Assembly: GCF_009662475.1 (NCBI RefSeq)
Contig: NZ_CP045571.1
Coordinates: forward strand, 3,160,501-3,224,500
Direction: 5' to 3'
DNA: 64,000 nt
Origin: Acidithiobacillus thiooxidans ATCC 19377
GTDB lineage: Bacteria > Pseudomonadota > Gammaproteobacteria > Acidithiobacillales > Acidithiobacillaceae
Every line of letters starts with the position of its first letter. Position 1 is the first letter of the stretch. The translations under genes and the position numbers were made by a program. The notes below the pieces were generated by a model. That model worked only from the letters and a program-made list of their open reading frames with translations. It did not search any database and was not told the origin of the DNA. Of this stretch, positions 33,452 to 41,840 are shown one piece after another.

Positions 33452-34551
33452 ACATGTCAGAGGCTTTACCGGAAACCATCGAACCGCCTTACGCCGAAGA
33501 AGACGCCTTTGCCGCCCATAATACCCGCCTGGCCCGGGCTTATGATCCGGCCCGCCTGCTGCTGGTGGGTCCTGCCTGGGTAGGCGACATGGTCATGGCG
33601 CAAGTATTATTGCAGGTCATGCGCCGGCGCTGGCCCAAGCTGCAGATTGATGTCCTTGCCCCGCTGGCCAGCCTGCCGGTTGCCTCGCGCATAGCAGAAG
33701 TGCGGCGCGGCATTCCTCTGGATATTCCCCACGGCAAACTGGGCTGGAAAGAACGCCGCCGTATCGCCGAAACCCTCCAGAAAGAAGATTATGACTGGTC
33801 TATCTGTTTGCCCAACAGCCTGAAATCCGCACTGGTTCCTTACTGGGCCCAGATTCCCAACCGCAGCGGCTTTGGCGGCAATGCCCGAAAAATGCTGCTC
33901 AATGACCGCCACCACCTGGATAAAAAACGCCTGCCACGGACAGTAGATCGTTTTGTGGCCCTGGGGTTACCACGACGTTTGCCGCAACCCAAGCATTTAC
34001 CCGCACCGCGTCTGATGGTGGATCATGCTGCACTTGCCGTCACGCTGCAACGTCTGAATATCCAAAATCCCGGTGCAGGACTGGTGGCACTCGCACCCGG
34101 GGCAGAATATGGCCCGGCCAAACGCTGGCCTGTACGCCATTGGATCAGTCTGGCCCGGCAACTGACTCAGGCAGGACGACCGGTGTGGCTTTTCGGCAGT
34201 CCGAAAGACACCGAAATCACCCAGGCCATCGCGCAAGCTGTCCCGACAGTGCTTGATCTGGGTGGGCGTACCAGCCTCACAGAAGTCATCGACCTGCTCT
34301 CTCTGGCAGAAATCACCGTCAGTAATGACTCGGGTCTGATGCATATTGCCGGGGCCGTCGGCAGCCGGGTCATAGCCCTCTATGGATCAACCCCCCTGCA
34401 AATGACTCCGCCCTTATCACCCGGCGCCGTGGCCCTGCGTCTGGGACTTTCCTGCAGCCCCTGCGGCAAAAGAGAATGCCCTCTCAAGCACCACCGCTGC
34501 ATGGAAGATCTGCTTCCCGAACAGGTTCTCCAGCAGCTCTCCTCTCGATAA
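33448..34551 (+). CDS. waaF: ADP-heptose:LPS heptosyltransferase II WaaF
   Basis: A 367-residue GT9 glycosyltransferase. The N-terminal LLVGPAWVGDMVMAQVLLQ, the central APGAEYGPAKRWPVRHWISL near residue 217, and the C-terminal VSNDSGLMHIAGAVGSRVIA then LYGSTPLQMTPP are the classical WaaF motifs. It adds the second L-glycero-D-manno-heptose to the LPS inner core. An extra N-terminal stretch of about 34 residues precedes the normal start; the alternative ATG at 33454 changes little. It is the last gene of a long plus-strand operon, and its partners include the upstream heptose-synthesis fusion. Confidence 0.94.
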   Translation: MNMSEALPETIEPPYAEEDAFAAHNTRLARAYDPARLLLVGPAWVGDMVMAQVLLQVMRRRWPKLQIDVLAPLASLPVASRIAEVRRGIPLDIPHGKLGWKERRRIAETLQKEDYDWSICLPNSLKSALVPYWAQIPNRSGFGGNARKMLLNDRHHLDKKRLPRTVDRFVALGLPRRLPQPKHLPAPRLMVDHAALAVTLQRLNIQNPGAGLVALAPGAEYGPAKRWPVRHWISLARQLTQAGRPVWLFGSPKDTEITQAIAQAVPTVLDLGGRTSLTEVIDLLSLAEITVSNDSGLMHIAGAVGSRVIALYGSTPLQMTPPLSPGAVALRLGLSCSPCGKRECPLKHHRCMEDLLPEQVLQQLSSR

Positions 34552-34568
34552 TCCGAAATACCCGGAAT

Positions 34569-34591
34569 AAAAAAGCCCCGCAGAGCGGGGC
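34569..34591 (-). terminator. rho-independent terminator of the porin / OmpA-lipoprotein unit
   Basis: On the minus strand the hairpin GCCCCGC-TCT-GCGGGGC (34575-34591) is followed directly by six T (34569-34574 complement). The stem is 7 bp, all G-C. It sits about 70 nt after the stop of the OmpA-like gene. On the plus strand no T-run follows, so it serves only the minus-strand unit. Confidence 0.88.
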
Positions 34592-34663
34592 GAGGAGAGG
34601 AGGAGCAATGCCATGAGCATTGCAGAGGTAAAATCGTTACATGTTCAGGCGATACCTTGACCG

Positions 34664-35212
34664 TTAGTTGACGGTTTTTTCCACCTGAATGGTCGAATTG
34701 ATTTCCACCCGCTGGTTGGCAAAACGACCCTGCGGCGTTGCATTGCTGGCGACCGGATCATTATAGGAATGGCCCTTCAGCACCATCCGCGAACGGGACA
34801 CACCGTGCGCTTCCAGATACCGAGCAACACTGTCAGCGCGCTGTTCTGACAAACGCTGGTTGTAGGCGTAGCTGCCTACCTTACTGCAGTAACCATTGAC
34901 ATCCAGTACCGCGCTGCTGTGCTTTTGGGCAAAATCCGCCACTTGATCCAGAACCTGGATGTCATGACTCATAAGCTTGGCAGAATTCAGCTTGAAGTTG
35001 ATACCCGTGATGGTAATGGGTTTGCTCTGCAGAACCTTACGCTGCACCGGTGCAATGGGGGCCGGAACAGGAACGGGCGCAGGAGCCGGGGCCGGCACAG
35101 GTGCCGCTACCGGTGCCTTGTTGGCAGGACAGCCCTGAAAGGGGGCTTCCGCACAACCCGCCGCCGCCATCACCATTACCGCGAGTAATACATGTTTTTT
35201 GGCAATCATCAT
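34664..35212 (-). CDS. OmpA-family (peptidoglycan-binding) lipoprotein
   Basis: A 182-residue lipoprotein. The signal peptide ends AAAGC (lipobox), followed by a Pro-Ala-Val-rich spacer (about residues 35-60) and a C-terminal OmpA-like domain of about 115 residues: INFKLNSAKLMSHDIQVLDQ, then NGYCSKVGSYAYNQRLSEQR and GRFANQRVEI. The N-x2-L-S-x2-R-A signature of peptidoglycan binding is present. It would anchor the outer membrane to the wall, like Pal. GGGAG lies 4 nt before the ATG. It is the second gene of a two-gene unit, 32 bp after the porin stop, with a terminator following. Confidence 0.9.
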   Translation of the reverse strand: MMIAKKHVLLAVMVMAAAGCAEAPFQGCPANKAPVAAPVPAPAPAPVPVPAPIAPVQRKVLQSKPITITGINFKLNSAKLMSHDIQVLDQVADFAQKHSSAVLDVNGYCSKVGSYAYNQRLSEQRADSVARYLEAHGVSRSRMVLKGHSYNDPVASNATPQGRFANQRVEINSTIQVEKTVN

Positions 35213-35244
35213 TGTTCTCCCTGAGGTTCGCAGTATGCGTCAGC

Positions 35245-36585
35245 TTAGAATGCGTAGGTCAACATCACGCGGTTGTAGATGAAGTAGCCGGTCGAAAGAT
35301 CACCATGGGCCACTTCCACCCGGTCACGAATGGACAAACCCTTGAGGAAGCCCTTGGGGAAGTAAGTCAGATCACCATAGATATCGTTGGCATAACCTGC
35401 CGCCTGGAGATGGTACTGGGCGTAAGCCGTCTGGAACAAAAAGCTGTTGTTAAGAAAATGCTGGCTCAGGCCAATTTTAAAGCCATGACCGGGACCCATT
35501 TCCACCAGACCACGAATCATGGAAGTGGTATAGAGGGGATCTGTCGCATAACCGACGGTATAGGGCGAAACAATGGCACCACCACCGATGGCTCCAGGAT
35601 GATATTCGATTTCGTTGTAAGCGGCTGTCAGTGCCCCTTTGCCGAAAATAGCGTTATCCAGGTTATATTTGACACCACCTTTTATACCCCAGGCAGTGCT
35701 GTTGACGCCGTTGCCCTGGAAACCATCTACTTTACCTGCTCCGTAGGCACCATTAAGACGACTATTGGCATCCCACTCGCGTACCACCTGACCGCCCAGG
35801 AATGGATCCAGCCCCATGCCAGTTTTCAGGGTATAGCTGGCATCACCGTAAAACATATTGGTAAAATTATAGAAGTTGTAATACCAGGCCTGAGCGTTGA
35901 TACCGTACCTCTTGTAACTTGTACCAAACGCCAAAATACCATTAGAAGCTGGCGTAGTTGCGGGCAGGTCAGCGGCGCCACCATAAATGGGGTCACCGTC
36001 GAAACCGGTGTTGTAATACAGGTTATCGCGGTAATAGTCACCGGAGGTGCGACTCTTCCAGCGGAACATCCGCATGCCGTAAATATTCCAGCCGCAGTAA
36101 GGGGTCACCTGCGCAAAAATACCCTGATAGGTAGCCGGAATCATGCGGGAATCAGAACCGTTGACAAAAGGCGTGTTCACTTCCTGGTTACCGGCACGAA
36201 TCATCACCACATCGGGAATGGCATATTGCAGATAAGCCTGACCCAAGGCATTGATGGAATCGGCCTTGCCCATCAAGGTCACATCAGGATTAACGCGATT
36301 GGCGCCCAGACTGTTGGCTGTATAAAAACCTACGTCAGCACTGAAACCCGCCGCAGAAGGAGTATGCACGTTAATGTAGCCACCCAGCGAGAAGGCGCTG
36401 AGATTTGTGGCATTCTTTCCAAAAAAGCGATCAAAGTAGTAAGAACGAATCTGTCCATCTACCTTGCTGTGCATAAAAAAGTCAGCCAGGGTATTTCCTG
36501 TGGAACTGCTGTCGGCATGAGCGACGGCAGCAAATCCGCTCAGGGCAGCAAACAGTGCAACAGCAACGCGGTTTTTCTTCAACAT
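35245..36585 (-). CDS. outer-membrane porin (OprD-like)
   Basis: A 446-residue outer-membrane protein. A signal peptide (about residues 1-24, ending AHA-DS) is followed by an all-beta mature part with many alternating aromatic strands, for example GQIRSYYFDRFFGK and YYFN-type strands. It ends with the strand YNRVMLTYAF, where the terminal Phe is typical of porins. The layout ADFFMHSKVDGQIRSYYF resembles OprD-family porins. GAGGAGG precedes the ATG at 36585; an in-frame ATG at 36690 lies upstream of the promoter found here. The substrate is unknown. The Pho box upstream suggests phosphate or a phosphorylated compound. Confidence 0.85.
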   Translation of the reverse strand: MLKKNRVAVALFAALSGFAAVAHADSSSTGNTLADFFMHSKVDGQIRSYYFDRFFGKNATNLSAFSLGGYINVHTPSAAGFSADVGFYTANSLGANRVNPDVTLMGKADSINALGQAYLQYAIPDVVMIRAGNQEVNTPFVNGSDSRMIPATYQGIFAQVTPYCGWNIYGMRMFRWKSRTSGDYYRDNLYYNTGFDGDPIYGGAADLPATTPASNGILAFGTSYKRYGINAQAWYYNFYNFTNMFYGDASYTLKTGMGLDPFLGGQVVREWDANSRLNGAYGAGKVDGFQGNGVNSTAWGIKGGVKYNLDNAIFGKGALTAAYNEIEYHPGAIGGGAIVSPYTVGYATDPLYTTSMIRGLVEMGPGHGFKIGLSQHFLNNSFLFQTAYAQYHLQAAGYANDIYGDLTYFPKGFLKGLSIRDRVEVAHGDLSTGYFIYNRVMLTYAF

Positions 36586-36625
36586 GTGACCTCCTCGATT
36601 TAGGGTTCTTTGCAACACTGTGGGC

Positions 36626-36659
36626 ATAATAACGAGGCTATGTGACAAGATGATGACAG
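36626..36659 (-). promoter_or_regulatory. Pho box and -10 element for the porin unit
   Basis: On the minus strand CTGTCATCATCTTGTCAC (36642-36659) contains the two 7-mers CTGTCAT and TTGTCAC separated by 4 bp, as in the PhoB box. Ten bases downstream is TATTAT (36626-36631 on the plus strand), a good -10. There is no separate -35 hexamer, as expected for a PhoB-activated promoter. The porin ATG lies about 40 nt further. Confidence 0.75.
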
Positions 36660-36876
36660 TTTTATGAACCTTTTGTGACGTTATTTCCATATAAATATAA
36701 CGATTATGACAGAAACAGGTTGAAAGAGGAATCCATCATTCTAAAAACGGCGGTGGGCCTGGGGCTTTGTAGCGACTTTGGCCCGCTCCGACTGCCGTTT
36801 CGAGGATTAAAGCATGTTGCAGGACGCGATGATCGTGGGACAATGCATTCTGGAAACCTCCTGATTCGAGTCTGCC

Positions 36877-37809
36877 ATGCCCATTGAAATCCGCCACCTG
36901 CGCACCATCGAAGCTGTCGCCCAGTTTGGAAGTCTGGCTGCCGCAGCCCAGCGCCTGCATCTGACCCAGTCCGCCCTGTCCCATCAGCTCCGGGGTCTGG
37001 AAGCGGAATTTGGTGTCAATATTCTGGACCGCGAACGGGGCAGCCAACTACGCCTCAGCCCTGCCGGCGAAGAATTGCTGGCGGCGGCGCGGGAAGTTCT
37101 GCCCCGCGTGCGGCAGTTGCAGGAAGAACTTAAACGCCGGGCACTGGGCAACAGTGGACGTCTGCGTATTGCCGTGGAATGTCATACCTGCTTTGACTGG
37201 CTGACCCCGGCCATGGATCGTTTCCGGGAAAACTGGCCGGACGTCGAGATGGACCTGGTGTCCGGTTTTCAACAGGACCCTCTGCCCCTCCTGCAAAGTC
37301 ATCAGGCTGATCTGACCGTACTGACTGCTCCTGATGCCATGGCTGCGGACATTGTCCTGCATCCCCTGTTTGCCTACGAAGTGGTCGCTCTGGTCAATCC
37401 TCGCCACACCCTGGCCAGCAAGCCTTATCTGGAGCCCGCCGATTTTCTGGAGGAAACCCTCATCACCTATCCGGTAGAAGACCGACGTCTGGATTTATTC
37501 CGGGAGTTTCTGCAACCCGCTGGTATCCAGCCCTGGCGCCGGCGTCACGCCGAACTGACGGTCATCATCCTGCAACTGGTCGCCTCCGGTCAGGGTATTG
37601 CCGCCCTCCCTTCCTGGGCGGTGGGGAGCTACGGTGAAAAGGGTTATGTGCGCGCCCTGCCACTGGGTTCCCAAGGTCTTTGGCAGACTTTGCAGGCAGC
37701 CACCACGGCTGAGCAGTCGGAACAAGAGCACATGCGCGCCTTTCTGGATGAAATCCGAGCCAGTGTGGCTGCAAATCTACTTGGAGTAAAAGATATTCAG
37801 GGCGTATGA
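36877..37809 (+). CDS. metR: LysR-family regulator MetR
   Basis: A 310-residue LysR regulator. It matches E. coli MetR closely by eye. The N-terminal HTH includes GSLAAAAQRLHLTQSALSHQ, the effector domain begins LRIAVECHTCFDWLTPAMDR, and EETLITYPVEDRRLDLFREF then LQPAGIQPW and GIAALPSWAV are all shared motifs. MetR activates methionine-synthesis genes (metE, metH) with homocysteine as co-regulator. No met gene lies nearby; the next gene is hemN. An upstream in-frame start is not seen. GGAAACCTCC-type sequence is present, but no perfect ribosome site precedes the ATG. Confidence 0.92.
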   Translation: MPIEIRHLRTIEAVAQFGSLAAAAQRLHLTQSALSHQLRGLEAEFGVNILDRERGSQLRLSPAGEELLAAAREVLPRVRQLQEELKRRALGNSGRLRIAVECHTCFDWLTPAMDRFRENWPDVEMDLVSGFQQDPLPLLQSHQADLTVLTAPDAMAADIVLHPLFAYEVVALVNPRHTLASKPYLEPADFLEETLITYPVEDRRLDLFREFLQPAGIQPWRRRHAELTVIILQLVASGQGIAALPSWAVGSYGEKGYVRALPLGSQGLWQTLQAATTAEQSEQEHMRAFLDEIRASVAANLLGVKDIQGV

Positions 37810-37845
37810 TCTGAGCTAATTCCCTGTCTGACAGAGGTCGTCCCC

Positions 37846-39237
37846 GTGCACATTGATTCCGAACAAAGCGTGATTGTCGATTCCGATCTCATCCGGCGTT
37901 ACGATCAGGCGGGGCCGCGCTATACCTCTTATCCGACAGCGCCGCACTTTCACACCGATTTTGACGAGACCGACCTGATCAGCGCGCTACAGACGTCCAA
38001 CCATCAAGCTCGGCCACTGTCCCTGTATTTTCATATTCCCTTTTGTGAACACCTCTGTTTTTATTGCGCCTGCACCAAGGTAGTCACCCGCCATCACGAA
38101 TGGGGCGGCCCTTATGTCGCGCGCCTGGAAAAAGAAATGGCGTTGTATCTCAAGCATCTGGATGCCAGCCGTCCGGTAGAACAGCTGCATTTTGGCGGTG
38201 GCACCCCCACCTTTTTGCGTCAGAATGACCTGACCACTCTGCTGAACAGTATTCATCGGCATTTTCAGCTCCTCCCCGATGATCAGGGAGAATATGGTAT
38301 TGAAATTGATCCCCGCGCTCTGGAACCGGGCACCCTCAAGCGCCTCCGGGAATTCGGATTTAACCGCATCAGTATTGGCGTGCAGGATCTGGATGTTGCC
38401 GTGCAAAAAGCCGTACATCGGGAACAAAGTCTGGAACTGTTAGCTGAAGTGATGGCTGAGGCAAGGTCCCTGGGTTTTCGCTCCATCAGTCTGGATTTGA
38501 TTTATGGCTTGCCGTTACAAACTCCGGAAAGTTTTGCCCGCACCCTGGAAGCAGTGATTACCCTCCGCCCCAATCGATTATCGGTATTCAATTACGCCCA
38601 TCTCCCCGAACGCTTTCCGGCACAGCGGCGCATCCTGGAAACGGATATTCCCTCTCCCGAAAACAAGCTGCGCATTCTCGCGGAAAGTATCTCAACACTG
38701 CAGCAAGCCGGATATGTATACATTGGCATGGATCATTTCGCCTTACCCGACGACGAGCTGACCCTGGCCCAAAAAGAAGGAAGCCTCTATCGCAATTTCC
38801 AGGGTTATTCCACCCATGCGGGAAGTGACCTGCTCGCCTTCGGCATGAGTGCCATTGCCATGGTCGGCCCCAATTACAGCCAGAACATCAAAGAGCTGGA
38901 TGCCTGGGGAGAGCGGCTGGATCATGGTCATCTTCCCGTGGAAAAGGGCATACGCCTGAATGAAGAAGACCTGCTGCGCCGGCATATCATCAACCGGCTG
39001 ACCTGCGATTTTCGCCTGGATTTTGCGGCATTACAGCAGCAATACGGCATCTATTTCAGGGCCCATTTTAGCGATTGTCTGCCCGCCCTGAAGCAACTGG
39101 AAGAGGACGGACTGATTCAGATGGATGCAGAAAAGTTGCAGGTAACGCCCCAAGGCCGCCTCCTGATCCGTCATGTCTGTATGGTTTTTGATGCGTACCT
39201 GCCACAAAAGTCGGTCCGTTACTCTCGGGTGATCTGA
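37846..39237 (+). CDS. hemN: oxygen-independent coproporphyrinogen III oxidase HemN
   Basis: A 463-residue radical SAM enzyme. The start is GTG at 37846. The iron-sulfur Cys motif is PFCEHLCFYCACTKV (C67, C71, C74). HFGGGTPTFLRQNDL, ISIGVQDLDVAVQKAVHREQ and DHFALPDDELTLAQKEG are HemN signatures, and the full length matches true HemN rather than the shorter HemW/YggW. It turns coproporphyrinogen III into protoporphyrinogen IX without oxygen. It ends by overlapping the convergent ArsC-like gene by 19 bp. Confidence 0.95.
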   Translation: MHIDSEQSVIVDSDLIRRYDQAGPRYTSYPTAPHFHTDFDETDLISALQTSNHQARPLSLYFHIPFCEHLCFYCACTKVVTRHHEWGGPYVARLEKEMALYLKHLDASRPVEQLHFGGGTPTFLRQNDLTTLLNSIHRHFQLLPDDQGEYGIEIDPRALEPGTLKRLREFGFNRISIGVQDLDVAVQKAVHREQSLELLAEVMAEARSLGFRSISLDLIYGLPLQTPESFARTLEAVITLRPNRLSVFNYAHLPERFPAQRRILETDIPSPENKLRILAESISTLQQAGYVYIGMDHFALPDDELTLAQKEGSLYRNFQGYSTHAGSDLLAFGMSAIAMVGPNYSQNIKELDAWGERLDHGHLPVEKGIRLNEEDLLRRHIINRLTCDFRLDFAALQQQYGIYFRAHFSDCLPALKQLEEDGLIQMDAEKLQVTPQGRLLIRHVCMVFDAYLPQKSVRYSRVI

Positions 39238-39569
39238 AGCCAGCGTTCCGGATCAAAGCCCAACACGCCCTGATCACCGCTGATGAGAATGGGGCGACGG
39301 ATCAGGCTGGGATGCGCCATCATCAAGGCAAAAGCCGTGTCTGCATCCTGGCAGTCACGCGCGGCTTCGGGTAAACGCCGCCAGGTCGTTCCCTTGCGAT
39401 TCATCAGCGCTTCCCAGCCCCACAGCGTCGCCCAATGCTGCAGGTCTGTCAGGGCCACTCCGGCTTTTTTGTAATCATGAAAATCGTAAGGCAAGCCTTG
39501 CGCGTTCAACCAGGCAAAAGCTTTTTTCATCGTATCGCAATTGCGAATACCGTAAATGCTTATCGTCAT
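39219..39569 (-). CDS. ArsC/Spx-like thioredoxin-fold protein (YffB type)
   Basis: A 116-residue protein of the ArsC family. The motif IYGIRNCDTMKKAFAWLNAQ keeps one Cys near residue 11, as in YffB and Spx-like proteins, not the full arsenate reductase set. LMMAHPSLIRRPILISGD is the family C-terminal signature with the conserved Arg-Arg-Pro. The real substrate is unknown. It may be a glutathione-dependent thiol reductase. The stop lies inside the 3' end of hemN (convergent overlap). It starts 4 nt into the midA stop region on the same strand, so midA and this gene form an operon. Confidence 0.9.
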   Translation of the reverse strand: MTISIYGIRNCDTMKKAFAWLNAQGLPYDFHDYKKAGVALTDLQHWATLWGWEALMNRKGTTWRRLPEAARDCQDADTAFALMMAHPSLIRRPILISGDQGVLGFDPERWLQITRE

Positions 39570-40708
39570 ATTTTTTCTCTCTTTTTCAGAATCAACACCT
39601 TGAAGCTTTCACCCATTTCCTGGGGCATGGTCAGGCGTTTGATTTCATTATTCAATGCAAAAAGGGCTGCGACCTCCTGCCCAGCGGCCATCTCTGCATA
39701 AACGTCAGCGAGACCATGCTCCACCAGAAAACGGGCGAGATTTCCATAAAAATCCACTTCCAGACCGAGCCTTGGCGCAGCACGTAACAGTGCGCTGAAA
39801 TTCACATGGGCCGTCAGATCGCATAATCCCGGCCAATAAAACGGGTCATCCAGCCAGTGTTGGCGATAATAGGCGCGCAAACTGCCCGTCTGACGTTGAG
39901 GATGATAATACTCGCCCGCCTCATGGCCGTAATCAATCAGGATCAACGCCCCGGACTGCAGGGAATCCGCCACTTCCCGCATCCAGGCGGTGGCCAGAGG
40001 GTGTAATTCAGTACGGTAATGTTCAGGCCACTGCGCCATCAGCGGCAGCAGGCCGGGGTCGAGTGCCCCAATGCCATAAGGCTCCGGCATCCAGGCCCAT
40101 TCCAGCCCTTCTCCATTCCAGCGCACCGCGCGTTCCCGCAACACATCCTGATCATCTGTTTCGACGACCACTACCGGCATGGCATCCAGCACCTCATTGG
40201 CCAGCATGACGCCGCGCCAGTGCACGGGTAGCTGCTGCACATGATTGACTGAGGGAAGCATTGCCCGTTGCTGTGCCTGCAGATCGGGGCTGAGTTCCAG
40301 CACCGTGTAAGGAATCATCGGCAGGCATTGCTGAATTTGTTGCGCCAGAAAGCCACGGCCTGCGCCAAATTCAAGGATACCGTCACTGCGCGCATCCGTT
40401 TGTAGCAACGGGGCCAGCACCCGTGCCAACACCCTGCCCAGCAGCGAACCCATCTCCGGAGCGGTCACAAAATCGCCGTCGGCACCCAGACGGTTTTGCC
40501 CCGCCATGTAATATCCCAAACTCGGAGTATATAAAGCCATCTCCATGTAGCGGCGAAAGGAAATGACGCCCCCAGCCGCCTGGATTTCGGCACGAATCCG
40601 CTCCAGCAAAAGCGCCGAATGGGCTTGCGCGGCAGCATCCGGAACCGGCAGGCTGGCCTTGCGCCCTCCTTGGGAATGGGTTAAAAAATCGGGACGCTCT
40701 GGGCGCAT
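39566..40708 (-). CDS. MidA/NDUFAF7-like SAM-dependent methyltransferase (DUF185)
   Basis: A 380-residue methyltransferase. An N-terminal helix and the motif ISFRRYMEMALYTPSLGYYM are diagnostic for DUF185, followed by SAM motif ILEFGAGRGFLAQQI and ANEVLDAMPV. Mitochondrial relatives (NDUFAF7) methylate an Arg of a complex I subunit; the bacterial substrate is not known. The ATG at 40708 is preceded by AAGAGGATTCC. A longer in-frame extension to 41104 runs antisense through the SDR gene and is not credible. Only 9 bp separate this start from the divergent TTG start of the SDR gene. Confidence 0.92.
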   Translation of the reverse strand: MRPERPDFLTHSQGGRKASLPVPDAAAQAHSALLLERIRAEIQAAGGVISFRRYMEMALYTPSLGYYMAGQNRLGADGDFVTAPEMGSLLGRVLARVLAPLLQTDARSDGILEFGAGRGFLAQQIQQCLPMIPYTVLELSPDLQAQQRAMLPSVNHVQQLPVHWRGVMLANEVLDAMPVVVVETDDQDVLRERAVRWNGEGLEWAWMPEPYGIGALDPGLLPLMAQWPEHYRTELHPLATAWMREVADSLQSGALILIDYGHEAGEYYHPQRQTGSLRAYYRQHWLDDPFYWPGLCDLTAHVNFSALLRAAPRLGLEVDFYGNLARFLVEHGLADVYAEMAAGQEVAALFALNNEIKRLTMPQEMGESFKVLILKKREKI

Positions 40709-40717
40709 GGAATCCTC

Positions 40718-41458
40718 TTGAAAGCTACCGAAAAAGTTGTTCTGATCACTGGCGCCGCCCGCAGGGTGGGGGCCGCCATCGCCCGACATCTGGCCGCCGA
40801 AGGCTGCCAGTTGGTCCTGCATTATAGGCGATCCCGCAGTGATGCCGAAGCCCTGGCCGCCGAACTGCGCCATCAATACCGTACAGAGTGTCTGCTGATC
40901 GCCGGGGATCTGGCCGCCGTGAATTTCCCCGCCCAGCTCATTGCCGCCAGCATGGCGCATTTCGGCCGCCTGGATGGCCTCGTCAATAACGCCTCCATTT
41001 ATCAGTCCAGCTCTTTTGCGCAAATCACGCCTGAGGACTGGCAGAGAATGGAGGCCATTCATTTGCGTGCGCCCCTGTTCCTGACCCAGGCAGCAGCCCC
41101 CCATTTACGCCGCAGTCACGGAGCCGTAGTCAACATCGGTGACATTCATGGCGAGATTCCCCTGCGATCTTATTTGCCTTACAGCGTCACTAAAGCGGGT
41201 CTACTGGCGCTGACCCGCTCCCTTGCCAAAGAACTCGGTCCGGATATTCGCGTCAACAGTGTTTCTCCAGGCGTAGTGCTCTGGGCAGAAAATCAGGATC
41301 CTCCGGATGGAGATAAACAGGCACTGCTGGAGCGCAACGCCCTGAAGCGGGTCGGGAATCCTCAGGATATTGCCTCGGCGGTGGCTTATCTGCTTTTTGA
41401 CGCCCAATATACCACCGGCCATAACCTCGTCGTCGATGGCGGGCGCATGTTATATTGA
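40718..41458 (+). CDS. SDR oxidoreductase, pteridine-reductase (FolM/PTR1) type
   Basis: A 246-residue short-chain dehydrogenase. Rossmann motif ITGAARRVGAAIARHLAAEG has the TGxxxRxG form with Arg, used for NADPH by pteridine reductases. The catalytic Y-x3-K is in YLPYSVTKAGLLALTRSLAK, and the C-terminal SPGVVLWAEN segment is typical of bacterial PTR1-like proteins. The start is TTG at 40718 because no ATG or GTG lies nearby in frame. It may supply tetrahydrobiopterin- or folate-type cofactors, fitting the folB gene 1.7 kb on. Substrate not proven by sequence. Confidence 0.87.
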   Translation: MKATEKVVLITGAARRVGAAIARHLAAEGCQLVLHYRRSRSDAEALAAELRHQYRTECLLIAGDLAAVNFPAQLIAASMAHFGRLDGLVNNASIYQSSSFAQITPEDWQRMEAIHLRAPLFLTQAAAPHLRRSHGAVVNIGDIHGEIPLRSYLPYSVTKAGLLALTRSLAKELGPDIRVNSVSPGVVLWAENQDPPDGDKQALLERNALKRVGNPQDIASAVAYLLFDAQYTTGHNLVVDGGRMLY

Positions 41459-41462
41459 TTCC

Positions 41463-41840
41463 ATGAACAGCAAAGCCCCCATCCGCTTTTACAGCGAAGA
41501 AGAACTGGATGCTCTGGAAGAGCAGGACCCACTGACCGCAGCCAAAATTGCCCATGCCCAGGCCATGGCCGCCCGTGGACTGGACCGTCAGAAGCGTTAT
41601 GGTCCGGATGATCCCCTGCCCGACCCCGAGGCGGTCGCCGAAGCCGTGCACACCGTGCGCCGCATTCTCATGCGCGACGGCGGCGATATTGAACTGGTAG
41701 ACATTATCCAGCGCGATGTCCGGGTGCGCATGAAGGGCGCCTGCGCGGGCTGTCCCAACGCGGTCATAGATCTCAAACAGGTGGTGGAACGCATTGTCGG
41801 TGCCGTCCCCGGAGTCGTCAGCGTGAGTAATACCTTTTGA
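41463..41840 (+). CDS. NifU-like (Nfu) C-terminal domain iron-sulfur protein
   Basis: A 125-residue protein whose last 75 residues are a NifU C-terminal domain: [20 protein letters not shown] followed by the C-x2-C cluster site [15 protein letters not shown]. The first 50 residues are an extra acidic segment ([20 protein letters not shown]) with no known fold. Nfu proteins carry a 4Fe-4S cluster to target enzymes. The ATG lies 4 bp after the SDR stop, and the stop overlaps the rimO TTG start, so it may supply the iron-sulfur clusters of RimO; that is inference. Confidence 0.88.
   Translation: MNSKAPIRFYSEEELDALEEQDPLTAAKIAHAQAMAARGLDRQKRYGPDDPLPDPEAVAEAVHTVRRILMRDGGDIELVDIIQRDVRVRMKGACAGCPNAVIDLKQVVERIVGAVPGVVSVSNTF

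Noticed and set aside
35050-36603. 517-codon plus-strand ORF antisense to the porin
   Set aside because: Lies entirely opposite a porin with a signal peptide, ribosome site, promoter and terminator. The reading has no domain and reflects codon bias.
39219-39569. Arsenate reductase call for the ArsC-like gene
   Set aside because: It has the family fold and one N-terminal Cys but sits with midA, not ars genes, and fits the YffB/Spx-like branch better.
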